Of a DNA stretch of 64,000 bases, positions 1-8,859 are shown in pieces. How positions within the stretch are numbered: position 1 is the first letter of the stretch; every line of letters starts with the position of its first letter. The stretch spans positions 1 through 64,000 of the forward strand of contig JAFQSQ010000009.1 in assembly GCA_017409465.1 (NCBI GenBank), in the 5' to 3' direction. Position numbers and translations under genes: made by a program. The notes beneath the pieces were generated by a model, which was given only the letters and a program-made list of their open reading frames with translations, did no database searches and was not told the DNA's origin. The DNA comes from Akkermansia sp. (GTDB taxonomy: Bacteria > Verrucomicrobiota > Verrucomicrobiia > Verrucomicrobiales > Akkermansiaceae).

Positions 1-2
1 AT

Positions 3-956
3 CTTTTTACGGCGATTGCTGCCTTTGTTCATGATAAAATGGATAAAAGAATTTTTTTTCTTATATTCGGTATTTTATATGGAGGAGTTGTACCTCCCAT
101 GTATTTTCTCCTTCCGCTACTCTTTCTTAAAGAAAGCAATCAGAACATAGTGAAGGTTGTAGTTTATTGGATTCTAGGGTATTTGGTAGGATTTGCCGTT
201 GCCGAACTTGCGACTTATGTGCGTTGCGGACATCTGATAGAGGTTGCTAGCTGGAGACACCCTAATTATATAACGGATTGGAAAAGTATGTATTTTAATG
301 TGTGTAAAGAGGTTAAAATACTTGTGGAACATGTCAGATTGATGAATTGGCCGGCTCTTGGTTGCTTTATTGCCGCTATTGTAGCTCATATGTGGAATTA
401 CAGAGGAAATGTGCTAAGGGGAGGTGTGGTGTTTCTTGTTTTCATGCTAGTCATATTGAGTTCGTATGCCTTGGGTATAGCTACGGGGATTGACATACCG
501 GTTCGCACGTCATGGGGGTTATATTTGGGGGGAGCTTTATTTATTGCTCTTTCGTTTAGACGATACAAATATGTACAAGCAATTGTCCTTCTTCTTGCTG
601 CTAGTTCCTTTTTTGTCTCCTCTTTCAGAGTAATATCGGACAAGAACGTTGCACAGAAAATGGCCAAGGTTAGTTGGGAAAGCACAAATATGCACTCGGC
701 TCAGGTACGTGAGGTTGTTATTTTATCTCATGGTTTGGATGCCTGGTCAAAAAAGATGAATGGGATCGATCGCCATACATTGCTTGAGCCGATGCTGGCT
801 ATGGGTATCAAAAGATGTGGCATAGCAGGAGAGGAATACCTTGAGCGTAAGAAGGTAGATGAAAAAAAATTGAAATACTCTAAGGGGGTAGGTTTTTATT
901 ATGCTCTATGCAATGGGATATTAATTATGCGAATAGATGAGAGTTTTTTTGCTTAA
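3..956 (+). CDS. Multi-pass membrane protein, open at left edge, GtrII-like
   Basis: The first in-window ATG is at 39, but the frame stays open to the left edge and encodes more hydrophobic residues, so the gene probably begins outside the window. About five to six membrane segments fill the first 200 residues. A basic soluble tail of about 100 residues follows and ends in DESFFA. The order of a hydrophobic stretch, PVRTSWGLYLGG and further helices loosely recalls the C-terminal half of GtrII-type glucosyltransferases, which modify surface polysaccharide. That is a weak resemblance and not an assignment. The gene is clearly more AT-rich than its neighbours, as is common for transferred surface-polysaccharide genes. 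It sits just upstream of a glycosyltransferase and ADP-heptose genes. Confidence 0.5.
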   Translation, partial: LFTAIAAFVHDKMDKRIFFLIFGILYGGVVPPMYFLLPLLFLKESNQNIVKVVVYWILGYLVGFAVAELATYVRCGHLIEVASWRHPNYITDWKSMYFNVCKEVKILVEHVRLMNWPALGCFIAAIVAHMWNYRGNVLRGGVVFLVFMLVILSSYALGIATGIDIPVRTSWGLYLGGALFIALSFRRYKYVQAIVLLLAASSFFVSSFRVISDKNVAQKMAKVSWESTNMHSAQVREVVILSHGLDAWSKKMNGIDRHTLLEPMLAMGIKRCGIAGEEYLERKKVDEKKLKYSKGVGFYYALCNGILIMRIDESFFA

Positions 957-1019
957 AATGGAGGATAATATTGTAGCACACGTACAAGAAACGTGTAGAT
1001 ATATGATCCAAAATTTTGC

Positions 1020-1048
1020 TTGTTAATACCACCGGGTTGCGGTACACT
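1020..1048 (+). promoter_or_regulatory. Predicted sigma70-like promoter of the GT2 gene
   Basis: TTGTTA at 1020-1025 and TACACT at 1043-1048 are separated by 17 bp. The predicted transcript would start near 1055, giving a leader of about 17 nt before the ATG at 1072. No clear Shine-Dalgarno sequence is present. Confidence 0.45.
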
Positions 1049-1071
1049 CGCGCACGGAGCTTTTTTTATCT

Positions 1072-2070
1072 ATGTCTGCAAGAGAGTGTCAGTCTGAGGT
1101 TGATCTTACCGTTATAACTGTTTGTCACAACTCGATGGCTACGCTGCCGCATTGTGTGGGAGCGGTGCAGCAGCTGATGCTCCAGGGAGAGTTGCGGGTG
1201 CAGTACCTGGTGGATATGGATTCAGATGACGGAACGCAGGCTTATCTGGCCGCTGAGCGTGACCGGTGGCATATCTCCGACTATACGAGCGAATCGTTTT
1301 CCAATGAGTTTGCCGCGATGAACCGGGGGCTGGAACTGGCTTGCGGGAAGGTTTGTGTGTTTATCCGACCGGAGGATGAGATGATGGTGGAAAATACGGC
1401 GGCCTGCTGTGCTCCTATCCTCAGAGGGGAGGTTGGGGCGGTCTTTTCATCGACGTTGATGGTGGATCCAATCAGTGGTCAGGCAGAGCCGCGCAATCCG
1501 AATACTGACCATTTGTTCTTGCGGACGCCGTGCCGTCTGCCATCGTTTTTCTGTTCAACGGAGCTGATGCGGCGCTTGGGAGGATTTGACGGTGCTGTGT
1601 ATCCGGCGCTGGCCGATTGTGACCTCATGCATCGGGTGTTGGGTTCCGGGGAGGAGTATCGAGTGGTGTTGCTGAGTACCTGCCGACACTATCTGCAGCC
1701 CGATGAGGATAAGCCGGAGGCGCTTCATCTTGATTTTCTTCGCTTTATCGTTGCACACCGTACAGAGATTCTGCAACAGTGTTGTGAGCATCCGGCCTAT
1801 GCCATTCGCACGATTCATGAGATTCAACGTCACACCGTTCGCTGCACCTGGCCGCTGGAGCAGAGCATTCTTGACGGCCTCGAGAAGCTGCTGTATGAGT
1901 TGCGGGTGAATGTCAAACCTGTCGTGCTCCGTAAAATCTGCCGTCGACTTCGCCGCCGGGCTCTGGTGCAGGGGGCTCTCATCCTGTTCCGAGGTATGGA
2001 GCGTGCTCGTGTGACGCTCAAACTCTGTCGAGGGAATTTCTACGTCGCCCGATTGCTTTCTGACCGCTGA
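1072..2070 (+). CDS. Family 2 glycosyltransferase
   Basis: The protein has 332 residues. It opens with the GT-A nucleotide-sugar fold: VDLTVITVCHNSMATL at residues 10-25, an acidic DMDSDDGTQ cluster at about 58-66, and the segment FSNEFAAMNRGLELACGKVC, which is typical of GT2 enzymes. PEDEM at about 102-106 occupies the place of the usual DxD/EDD region. The last 100 residues are rich in Arg and Leu and could bind the membrane surface. Its place directly upstream of hldE and gmhA suggests a role in lipopolysaccharide core or other surface glycan assembly, but donor and acceptor cannot be read from sequence. Confidence 0.8.
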   Translation: MSARECQSEVDLTVITVCHNSMATLPHCVGAVQQLMLQGELRVQYLVDMDSDDGTQAYLAAERDRWHISDYTSESFSNEFAAMNRGLELACGKVCVFIRPEDEMMVENTAACCAPILRGEVGAVFSSTLMVDPISGQAEPRNPNTDHLFLRTPCRLPSFFCSTELMRRLGGFDGAVYPALADCDLMHRVLGSGEEYRVVLLSTCRHYLQPDEDKPEALHLDFLRFIVAHRTEILQQCCEHPAYAIRTIHEIQRHTVRCTWPLEQSILDGLEKLLYELRVNVKPVVLRKICRRLRRRALVQGALILFRGMERARVTLKLCRGNFYVARLLSDR

Positions 2071-2146
2071 GCCCCTTCGCGACTTCGTAAGGAAGGTGAA
2101 ATGTTGATAATTCCTCTCGGGTTCTGAGGAAACATAGTTTTTTTTG

Positions 2147-2175
2147 TTGCCTTGGCAGAGGAAAGGTTGTAGTAT
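2147..2175 (+). promoter_or_regulatory. Predicted promoter of hldE-gmhA
   Basis: TTGCCT at 2147-2152 and TAGTAT at 2170-2175 have a 17-bp spacer and lie about 65 bp upstream of the hldE ATG. They would drive a two-gene unit. Confidence 0.4.
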
Positions 2176-2240
2176 AGACCGTGAGATAGAACGCACCGTG
2201 CACTGACAGCGGTGCGGCGTCGGAACATCGGAGCCATATT

Positions 2241-3707
2241 ATGCCCACAGAAAATCTGTATTCGTTTGTTGACCGTTTCCCCGGTATGCGCATGCTGTGT
2301 ATCGGAGATATGATGCTGGATATATTCACCTATGGCAAAGTGGATCGCCTGTCTCCGGAAGCCCCGGTGCCGGTGCTGAAGGAAACCCGGGTGCGGCAGA
2401 TGCTGGGTGGTTCGGGTAATGTGGTGGCTAATCTCTGTAGTCTTGATTGTACTACCCTGTTTGCCGGGGTGGTGGGAGACGATGCCCCCGGAGCGGATTT
2501 GCGTGGCTATCTGCGAGAACTGGGGGCTGATGCGGAGATGCTGATTACCCAGCCCGGGTATCATACATCGGTAAAGACCCGCTATGTGTCCGGCAGTCAG
2601 CACCTGCTGCGTGTTGATCGCGAGGAGCGCCTTTGCCTGACAGAGGAAGTGCTGTCGACGTTGTTGGGGACTATTGAAGCGAAGTTGCCCGATATCAACA
2701 TGGTGTTGCTTTCTGACTACGGAAAGGGACTGTTCGATGAGCGGTTCACTCCGGCTGTGATTGCGATGAGTCGTAAGGCCGGATGCCCCGTCATCGTCGA
2801 CCCCAAGACAACAGATTATACTATATATCGCGGAGCAACTCTGGTAAAGCCTAATCGCAAGGAGTTCGAGGGTGTAACCGGTCAGAGCTTTGACCCGACG
2901 GCCCCCGGTTTTGCCGACGCTGCCGTGGCAGCCGGGCGTGAGGTTTGCCGACGCTATGGGGTGGAAAATCTGCTGGTGACTCTCAGTGAGCACGGTATGA
3001 TTTACATCCCCGGAGATGAGAGCAAGAAATACCGCTGGATTCCGACGGAAGCGAAGGAGGTGTTCGATGTATCCGGCGCGGGTGATACATCACTGGCTAC
3101 GCTGGGTGCTGCCATGGCGGCCGGTGCCAGCATGAAGCAGGCTATGCGTATTGCCAATGCTGCCTCTGGTATCGTGGTGGCCAAATTCGGCACTGCGACG
3201 GTGACGCGCAAGGAACTGAAGCACAAGTTGGAGAATAAAGAAGAAATATCCGTTCTCAACACCGAACAGGCTGTCGCTCTGGCTGAGGAACTGCGTACGC
3301 AGGGTAAGACCATCGGCTTTACGAACGGTTGCTTTGATATCCTGCACCCCGGGCACCTGGCTTCATTTGAACGGGCGCGAGATCTGTGCGATGTGCTTAT
3401 CGTTGGTCTCAACAGCGATGCCTCTGTACGCCGCCTCAAGGGGCCGACTCGTCCGGTCAATAACGAACAGGCTCGGGCAGCTATGGTTTCGGCACTCAAA
3501 CCGGTGAATTATGTGGTTATTTTCGAAGAGGATACGGCCTTGCCGCTCATTGACAAGCTGCGCCCGGATGTAATCGCTAAGGAGGGCTACCCGCTGGATC
3601 GTTGGCCTGAGGGGCGCTTCGTTGTCTCCTACGGCGGCCAGGCCGTGGAGCTCCCGCGCCTGGATGGTTTCTCCACCACCTCTATCGTTGACAAAATCAA
3701 CAGTTGA
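2241..3707 (+). CDS. hldE: Bifunctional heptose 7-phosphate kinase / heptose 1-phosphate adenylyltransferase
   Basis: This 488-residue protein has the full two-domain HldE architecture. The N-terminal ribokinase-like domain (about 1-325) shows GGSGNVVANL near residue 56 and the anionic-hole motif DVSGAGDTSLA near 275. The C-terminal nucleotidyltransferase domain (about 340-488) shows NGCFDILHPGHL with the HxGH motif, then GLNSDASVRRLKGP. In ADP-heptose synthesis the kinase phosphorylates heptose 7-phosphate at C1 and, after the C7 phosphate is removed, the second domain attaches AMP. The product feeds the lipopolysaccharide core. The next gene, gmhA, makes the substrate, so the pair is a functional operon. 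No GmhB phosphatase gene lies in the window. Confidence 0.96.
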   Translation: MPTENLYSFVDRFPGMRMLCIGDMMLDIFTYGKVDRLSPEAPVPVLKETRVRQMLGGSGNVVANLCSLDCTTLFAGVVGDDAPGADLRGYLRELGADAEMLITQPGYHTSVKTRYVSGSQHLLRVDREERLCLTEEVLSTLLGTIEAKLPDINMVLLSDYGKGLFDERFTPAVIAMSRKAGCPVIVDPKTTDYTIYRGATLVKPNRKEFEGVTGQSFDPTAPGFADAAVAAGREVCRRYGVENLLVTLSEHGMIYIPGDESKKYRWIPTEAKEVFDVSGAGDTSLATLGAAMAAGASMKQAMRIANAASGIVVAKFGTATVTRKELKHKLENKEEISVLNTEQAVALAEELRTQGKTIGFTNGCFDILHPGHLASFERARDLCDVLIVGLNSDASVRRLKGPTRPVNNEQARAAMVSALKPVNYVVIFEEDTALPLIDKLRPDVIAKEGYPLDRWPEGRFVVSYGGQAVELPRLDGFSTTSIVDKINS

Positions 3708-3712
3708 ATACT

Positions 3713-4282
3713 ATGAATAGCGATTGGCTGAAACAGGAACTCGATGGGCTTGCCGACAGTATTCGTCAGCTTGCGGAGCAGGCAGATGTACTGCAGCGTA
3801 TAGCAGAGCTCTGTACGGAGAGTCTCCGCAATGGCGGCAAGGTGATGTTCTGCGGCAATGGCGGCTCTGCTGCCGATTCGCAACATCTCGCGGCAGAGTT
3901 TGTGGGGCGGTATAAGCTGGAGCGTCCCGCCATGAATTCTGTGGCGCTGACGGTTGATACCTCTATCCTCACCGCCATCGGCAACGATTATGGCTATGAC
4001 GATGTGTTCCGCCGTCAGGTGGAGGGTATCGGCCGCGCCGGTGATGTGCTCGTCGGGCTTTCCACCAGCGGGAACAGTCGTAATGTGCTGCTGGCATTCG
4101 AGGAGGCGCGTAAGATGGGTATCACTACCGTAGCGTTCACCGGTTGCGGTGGCGGCAAGATGAAAGAGCAGGCTGATATTGCACTGCCCGTCCCTGCCGG
4201 AGTGACCAACCACATCCAGGAGCTGCATATTACCAGCGGTCACCTCATCTGCGAACTGGTGGAAAAGGCTCTCCACGGGTAA
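3713..4282 (+). CDS. gmhA: Sedoheptulose 7-phosphate isomerase
   Basis: GmhA converts sedoheptulose 7-phosphate to D-glycero-D-manno-heptose 7-phosphate, the first step towards ADP-heptose. The 189-residue protein is a single SIS domain with GGKVMFCGNGGSAADSQHLA near residues 39-58 and the phosphate-binding VGLSTSGNSRNVL near 111. The ATG at 3713 is five bases after the hldE stop. An in-frame TTG at 3704 overlaps that stop and is the alternative start. Tight spacing implies co-transcription and possibly translational coupling with hldE. Confidence 0.95.
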   Translation: MNSDWLKQELDGLADSIRQLAEQADVLQRIAELCTESLRNGGKVMFCGNGGSAADSQHLAAEFVGRYKLERPAMNSVALTVDTSILTAIGNDYGYDDVFRRQVEGIGRAGDVLVGLSTSGNSRNVLLAFEEARKMGITTVAFTGCGGGKMKEQADIALPVPAGVTNHIQELHITSGHLICELVEKALHG

Positions 4283-4466
4283 GCTCAGCGTATCCTTTTT
4301 CCGAAGGACGTCGGCAGCCGCCGTGTCAGTCTTGCGGAATAGTTCGTGCATGCCCGTCTCCGGAAGTGACGGTAAGTGTACACTGTGCTCGATCGGAGTT
4401 ATGGGGGACTGTTTTGTAATGACTGCATTCTGCCGACTGTATCTTCTTTTTGTGAATCGAACTCGG

Positions 4467-4494
4467 TTGACAAATAGACGAGCAGTGTTATAAT
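4467..4494 (+). promoter_or_regulatory. Strong predicted promoter of the acyl ligase-ispH unit
   Basis: TTGACA at 4467-4472 and a consensus TATAAT at 4489-4494 are separated by 16 bp. The -10 box ends nine bases before the ATG at 4504, so the mRNA should have a leader of only two to four nucleotides. Confidence 0.6.
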
Positions 4495-4503
4495 ACGTAC
4501 GTT

Positions 4504-6681
4504 ATGGCAACTGTACGTATCTCCGGAGCAGAGGAACGCTGCGCCCAACCGTCTTTTTACATACCGAATCGCCTGGATACCGCGGCCTTGCAGGCCGTCA
4601 TCAAGGTGATGGGGGGGGCTGAAAATGTCGCGTTTCTGGTTGAAGATTCATTTATGCCCCTGGAGCCGCTGATGAAAGCCATCAAGGCGACCGGTTCCGA
4701 AGTGCTTAGTTTCAATTTCCGTAAAAGCGATAGCCGAACCCTGCGCGAGCGGCTGCTCGAAGTCATGCAGCGCGGACTGGATATTCTCTACGTCCCGGGG
4801 AGGCCGAATCAGGCGTTGGGCTGTCTTTCGGATGTGCCTATGCCGTTTATGATGCATCTGGCTGCGCTGCATATAGCCCCTGTCCCGATTTTTGTGGGCT
4901 TCTATCGGGATGATGTCCGCCAGACCTTTACCTCTGAGAGTAATTATGATCGGGCAATCGTGCGCATATTGCCCAAGCTGGCTTCCGGTCCGCAGACAGG
5001 TGAGCGCTTGTTGCAGGCGTGGATGGAGGCTTCGTCTGAAGCATTTGGCGAATTGCCGCTTCTGCAAAAGTCCCTCACCCGCCTCATCGTGGAGGGCTTG
5101 CGCAAGTATTCTGACATTGAGCTGGTGGATGGCATGGATGAGACCCGCCTGCCGTACGGTAAATTACTGGGTGTGGCCATGGCATTTGCCCGTTGGATGA
5201 AGAAGAATATCACGGAGCCCCGGGTGGGTATCATTCTGCCTCCCGGAAAGGGTGGCGTACTGACGAACTACGCGTGCCTGCTGGCCGGAATCGTACCGGT
5301 GAACATCAACTACACCTCGTCTGATGCTGCATTTGCTGCTATCGTGCGTCAGAGCGGTATCAAACAGTTCATCACCGCCCGGGCTTTCATGAGCAAGCTG
5401 CCGCAGTTTCCCTGGCCTAAAAATGACCAGATTATCCATCTGGATCGAACACTCAAGGGAATCGGTATGCCCAAGATTGCGTATTGGGTGGGGGTGGCCA
5501 AAATGGCGCCCATGCCGCTCATCGCCAAGATGTTTGATATAGATAAGCGTAAGGGAGATGATGAAGCGGCTCTGCTGTTTACGTCCGGTTCATCCGGCGA
5601 ACCCAAGGGCGTCAGCATGACCCATCGTATGTTGGTGGCTAACATGGCACAGCTGGTCAGTAAGGTGAATCCCCCCGTGGGGTCAGCATTCTTGGCCAGT
5701 TTGCCTATTTTCCATAGCTTTGGGTTGAATGTAACGACGATGCTGCCGCCAATCTATGGTTATGGGATGGTCACCTATCCCTCACCGCTGGATGCGAAAC
5801 GCCTCAATGAATTGATAGAGAAATACAAGTGCTCTCTGGTGGTGACGACGCCGACCTTTGCGCGAGGAATGCTGCGCCGCGCTACTCCGACCAACTATGA
5901 CAGTGTGCAGTACTTTGTGACCGGGGCGGAAAAATTGCAACAGTGCCTGGTGGATGAGTTTATGGCGAAGTGCCATACCCGGGTATCGGAAGGCTATGGC
6001 CTGACCGAGACGGCACCTGTCTGCGGTGCCAATCTGGATGATGTCGGACCCACTCCTGACCAGCCTTGGTATGTATCCAGTTATCTGCCCGGTTCCATCG
6101 GTCATGTGGTACCGGGGCTTGCCGTGCGAATCACGGATCCGGACGACGATGATAAGGAGCTTCCCCTCTCAGAGCGTGGCATGATCTGGTTCAAGGGCGC
6201 CAATGTCTTCAAGGGATATATCGGTCGTGATGATTTGAACGCCGAAATCTTCCGCGATGGCTGGTTCAAGACCGGAGATTTGGGTAGTGTGAACCTCAAC
6301 TGTTTCCTGACGCTTGGGGGGCGCCGCTCCCGCTTCTCCAAGGTGGCCGGTGAAATGGTGCCTCATGAGGTGGTGGAACAGGCTATTGAGGAGTATGTGA
6401 CTGTGCCGGAGGGCTTTACCGGTCGAGCCGTGGCCGTGATGGGGGTGCCGGATGCGCAGAAGGGCGAAGCACTTGTACTGCTTTCGGCGGTCCATCACTC
6501 GAAACTTTCTGATGCGCTGGATGCTATTCGCTCTCATATGGTGGAGCAGGGGCTGCCGCGCCTGTGGTGCCCCAGAGAGATTATTCCGGTGGAAGCCATT
6601 CCGGTACTGCCTACGGGTAAGATGGATCTGCGCGGGTGCCAGATGCTGGCAAACGAAGCGTTGAATATTAATGTGGATTGA
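4504..6681 (+). CDS. Aas-like acyl-ACP/acyl-CoA synthetase with decayed acyltransferase domain
   Basis: The 725-residue length matches E. coli Aas (719), which joins a PlsC acyltransferase to an acyl-ACP synthetase. The ligase half (about 195-725) is intact: P-loop LLFTSGSSGEPKG near 356, LPIFHSFGL near 400, GYGLTETAPV near 498, and a C-terminal lysine in PTGKMDL. The N-terminal 190 residues align in order with the PlsC domain, but the catalytic HxxxxD is gone (the region reads LVEDSFMPLEP) and FPEG is replaced by YVPG. This half is therefore probably non-catalytic. The likely reaction is ATP-dependent activation of fatty acids for phospholipid repair. Another gene here (48672-51320) has an intact PlsC and a broken ligase. 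Three bases separate this gene from ispH. Confidence 0.82.
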   Translation: MATVRISGAEERCAQPSFYIPNRLDTAALQAVIKVMGGAENVAFLVEDSFMPLEPLMKAIKATGSEVLSFNFRKSDSRTLRERLLEVMQRGLDILYVPGRPNQALGCLSDVPMPFMMHLAALHIAPVPIFVGFYRDDVRQTFTSESNYDRAIVRILPKLASGPQTGERLLQAWMEASSEAFGELPLLQKSLTRLIVEGLRKYSDIELVDGMDETRLPYGKLLGVAMAFARWMKKNITEPRVGIILPPGKGGVLTNYACLLAGIVPVNINYTSSDAAFAAIVRQSGIKQFITARAFMSKLPQFPWPKNDQIIHLDRTLKGIGMPKIAYWVGVAKMAPMPLIAKMFDIDKRKGDDEAALLFTSGSSGEPKGVSMTHRMLVANMAQLVSKVNPPVGSAFLASLPIFHSFGLNVTTMLPPIYGYGMVTYPSPLDAKRLNELIEKYKCSLVVTTPTFARGMLRRATPTNYDSVQYFVTGAEKLQQCLVDEFMAKCHTRVSEGYGLTETAPVCGANLDDVGPTPDQPWYVSSYLPGSIGHVVPGLAVRITDPDDDDKELPLSERGMIWFKGANVFKGYIGRDDLNAEIFRDGWFKTGDLGSVNLNCFLTLGGRRSRFSKVAGEMVPHEVVEQAIEEYVTVPEGFTGRAVAVMGVPDAQKGEALVLLSAVHHSKLSDALDAIRSHMVEQGLPRLWCPREIIPVEAIPVLPTGKMDLRGCQMLANEALNINVD

Positions 6682-6684
6682 TAC

Positions 6685-7884
6685 ATGGCTGCTCCCAAAC
6701 GTCTGATTAATGTTCGTCGCCCGGAGGTGATGTCTCTGGTGCAGGAGGATGTTCGGCAGTATCAGAGCGAATTAGTCGACCAGATACGAGCCAATGGCAA
6801 TGTGTTGGAATTGCCGGGCCTGTATCTGCGTCTGGCTTCAGCCTTCGGTTTCTGCGATGGTGTCAAACGCGCTATTGAGATTGCCTATGCCACGTGTCGT
6901 ATGTTCCCGGAACGCCGTATCTGGCTCATTGGTGAGATTATCCATAATCCGGAGGTCAATGCCCGGCTCGATGCTATGGGAATGCGGCATCTTCCGTGGC
7001 GGCTGGATGCTCCTGAGTATGCAGCACTCACCTCGGATGACGTGGTGATCATGCCTGCATTCGGTGTGTCGATACCCATGCGTCGGCTTCTGGAGGAGAA
7101 AGGCGTATTGCTGGTAGACAGCACCTGTGGCAATGTTGTGAAGGTCTGGAACCGCGTGCGCACGTATGCAGCCGCGGGGATTACCAGTATCATCCATGGC
7201 AAAGCTCGCCATGAGGAGAGTATTGCCACGGCGTCTCACTCTCGGGGGGAATCTGAGCAGGGGAATTTCCTGGTTGTGTTTGACGAAAATGACGCCGGAC
7301 TGGTGGCGGAGTACATGCTGGGTCGTGGCGACCGAACCTCATTCATGCAGCATTTTGCTGCCGCCTGTTCTCCCGGCTTTGACCCGGATATTCATCTGAA
7401 TGTCATCGGGATTGCTAACCAGACCACCATGCTCAAGAGCGAAACAGCGCATATTCAGGAGCTACTGCGGGCGGCTGTGATCGAACGCGATGGCTCTGAT
7501 GAGCGTTTCCATGTGTTTGATACCATCTGTGGGGCGACCCAGGATCGCCAGAACGCCTTGTTTGAGCTGCTGGGTGAGCCGATGGATCTGATGCTCATCA
7601 TCGGGGGCTATAATAGCTCCAACACGACGCACCTGGCGCATATTGCCTCACGCCGTGTTCCGACGTTCTTTGTCAAATCGGCAGATTGTCTGGAGAGTCT
7701 CAGCTGCGTCCGCTGCTATGATTTGAAAGAGAAGCAGGAAGTGGTGCGTCCCCTGCCTCCGGAGGTGAGTGACACCGGGCGTATACTTCGGGTGGGGCTT
7801 ACGGCCGGTGCCTCATGCCCGGCAAATGTGATTGAGGAAGTCATTTGTCGCCTGGTTGAGATTCGGGATTGCCTGGCTCTCTGA
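6685..7884 (+). CDS. ispH: 4-hydroxy-3-methylbut-2-enyl diphosphate reductase
   Basis: IspH is the last enzyme of the MEP pathway. It reduces HMBPP to IPP and DMAPP with a [4Fe-4S] cluster. The three cluster cysteines are visible in FGFCDGVKRAI (about 57), DSTCGNVVKVW (about 148) and TAGASCPANVIEEV (about 379). Substrate-binding residues are seen in ANQTTMLKSET and GGYNSSNTTHLAH. At 399 residues it belongs to the long IspH form found in cyanobacteria, plants and some other phyla, compared with about 316 in E. coli. It is co-directional with the acyl ligase at a 3-bp distance, so the two are probably on one transcript that ends at the hairpin near 7911. Confidence 0.96.
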   Translation: MAAPKRLINVRRPEVMSLVQEDVRQYQSELVDQIRANGNVLELPGLYLRLASAFGFCDGVKRAIEIAYATCRMFPERRIWLIGEIIHNPEVNARLDAMGMRHLPWRLDAPEYAALTSDDVVIMPAFGVSIPMRRLLEEKGVLLVDSTCGNVVKVWNRVRTYAAAGITSIIHGKARHEESIATASHSRGESEQGNFLVVFDENDAGLVAEYMLGRGDRTSFMQHFAAACSPGFDPDIHLNVIGIANQTTMLKSETAHIQELLRAAVIERDGSDERFHVFDTICGATQDRQNALFELLGEPMDLMLIIGGYNSSNTTHLAHIASRRVPTFFVKSADCLESLSCVRCYDLKEKQEVVRPLPPEVSDTGRILRVGLTAGASCPANVIEEVICRLVEIRDCLAL

Positions 7885-7910
7885 TGGGTGCCGGCAACAA
7901 CGGAAACGAA

Positions 7911-7943
7911 GAACCCTCCGCGCTTTATGAGCACGGAGGGTTC
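7911..7943. terminator. Hairpin between convergent ispH and pseudopilin genes
   Basis: GAACCCTCCG at 7911-7920 pairs perfectly with CGGAGGGTTC at 7934-7943 around a 13-nt loop. It lies between two convergent genes. U-tracts are short on both strands, so it is a moderate bidirectional terminator candidate. Confidence 0.6.
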
Positions 7944-7969
7944 CTCGTTAAGATGAGCCTGTAGGTTCT

Positions 7970-8737
7970 TTACAGTTCCGGGCTGAGCACCAGATATTCA
8001 TCGGAGGTGTCGGCACCCTCGTCAGATTCGGGGAAGATGCTCTTGTCAGCCTTCAGACGTCCCTTTTCGCGGTTGCCGTCAGCCTTCTCCAGGTTCTTTT
8101 CCAGATCCTTTACGGCGCCGTCCACCGTCAGCAGGAAAGCGTGCCCGCGGAAAGAGGACATATCAAACGCAACGGCACTGCCAGCGTAGGGGGTGGTGGT
8201 GGGGTAGAGTCCGCAGATAGCGAGCGGTGCGTTGGTTTCGATGACTCCGAGCTTCTGGTTGGGATCATCGGGGTTCTTGCGCATGACGTAGGCCATGGCA
8301 TTTTCTCCGCGCTGGAGGGTCATGCCGTTGGCGCGCTTATCGTCACCTTCGTTCTGAATCATCTTGCCGGCGACACTGATCTTGGCAAAGAAGGGTTTCT
8401 CAGACTTATTCTTCTGCGTGTCGAAGAAGAGCTGGCGGAAGTAGTCGTTGGAGTAGCTGCCTGTTACCTCACCGAAAGTGAGCTCGGGCTTCTCCTCGCG
8501 CAGCATCTCACCGGTCGTATCGCAGGGGAAACTGCCGTGGTCGGTCTTGAACTGCTGAAGGATGGTGTAGACGGACTTGAGATTGGAGCTGGCTTTCTGG
8601 CGATCACCGTCATTCATGTGGTCAATGATGGGGCCATAACCAATGGAGGCGAGGGCTGCCAGAATGGCAATCACCACCATAAGCTCAATCAGGGTGAAGC
8701 CACCCTTACGATTTTTCTGGAGTGCGGATACTTTCAT
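7970..8737 (-). CDS. Type II secretion-like major pseudopilin
   Basis: The 255-residue protein begins with a short basic leader and a prepilin peptidase site (KGGFTLIELMVVIAILAAL, with Gly before Phe and Glu at +5). One hydrophobic helix and the N-terminal half of a GspG/PulG-type globular domain follow (SSNLKSVYTILQQFKTDHGSFP). The C-terminal part is longer than in classical GspG (about 145 residues) and does not show the family's calcium-site pattern clearly. Many Verrucomicrobiota carry numerous such single pseudopilin-like proteins of unknown role. No secretion or pilus genes are nearby, so the partner machinery is unknown. Confidence 0.8.
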   Translation of the reverse strand: MKVSALQKNRKGGFTLIELMVVIAILAALASIGYGPIIDHMNDGDRQKASSNLKSVYTILQQFKTDHGSFPCDTTGEMLREEKPELTFGEVTGSYSNDYFRQLFFDTQKNKSEKPFFAKISVAGKMIQNEGDDKRANGMTLQRGENAMAYVMRKNPDDPNQKLGVIETNAPLAICGLYPTTTPYAGSAVAFDMSSFRGHAFLLTVDGAVKDLEKNLEKADGNREKGRLKADKSIFPESDEGADTSDEYLVLSPEL

Positions 8738-8763
8738 GATGTCTAAAGTTTATTGACCCTTTC

Positions 8764-8792
8764 AGTATAGCATCTCAGCAATGCGCTTGCAA
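8764..8792 (-). promoter_or_regulatory. Predicted promoter of the pseudopilin gene
   Basis: On the minus strand, TTGCAA (8787-8792) and TATACT (8764-8769) are separated by 17 bp. The leader to the ATG at 8737 would be about 20 nt. Confidence 0.55.
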
Positions 8793-8814
8793 GTCGCAAA
8801 ATGCCGGGAATAGA

Positions 8815-8859
8815 AAAAATACCCGCAAAATGCCTGCTGAAAAGGGCTATTGCAGGCAT
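8815..8859 (-). terminator. Possible metX terminator overlapping its stop codon
   Basis: ATGCCTGC at 8830-8837 pairs with GCAGGCAT at 8852-8859, so the stem includes the last metX codons. On the minus strand it is followed by a U-rich stretch with a run of six T. Confidence 0.45.
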
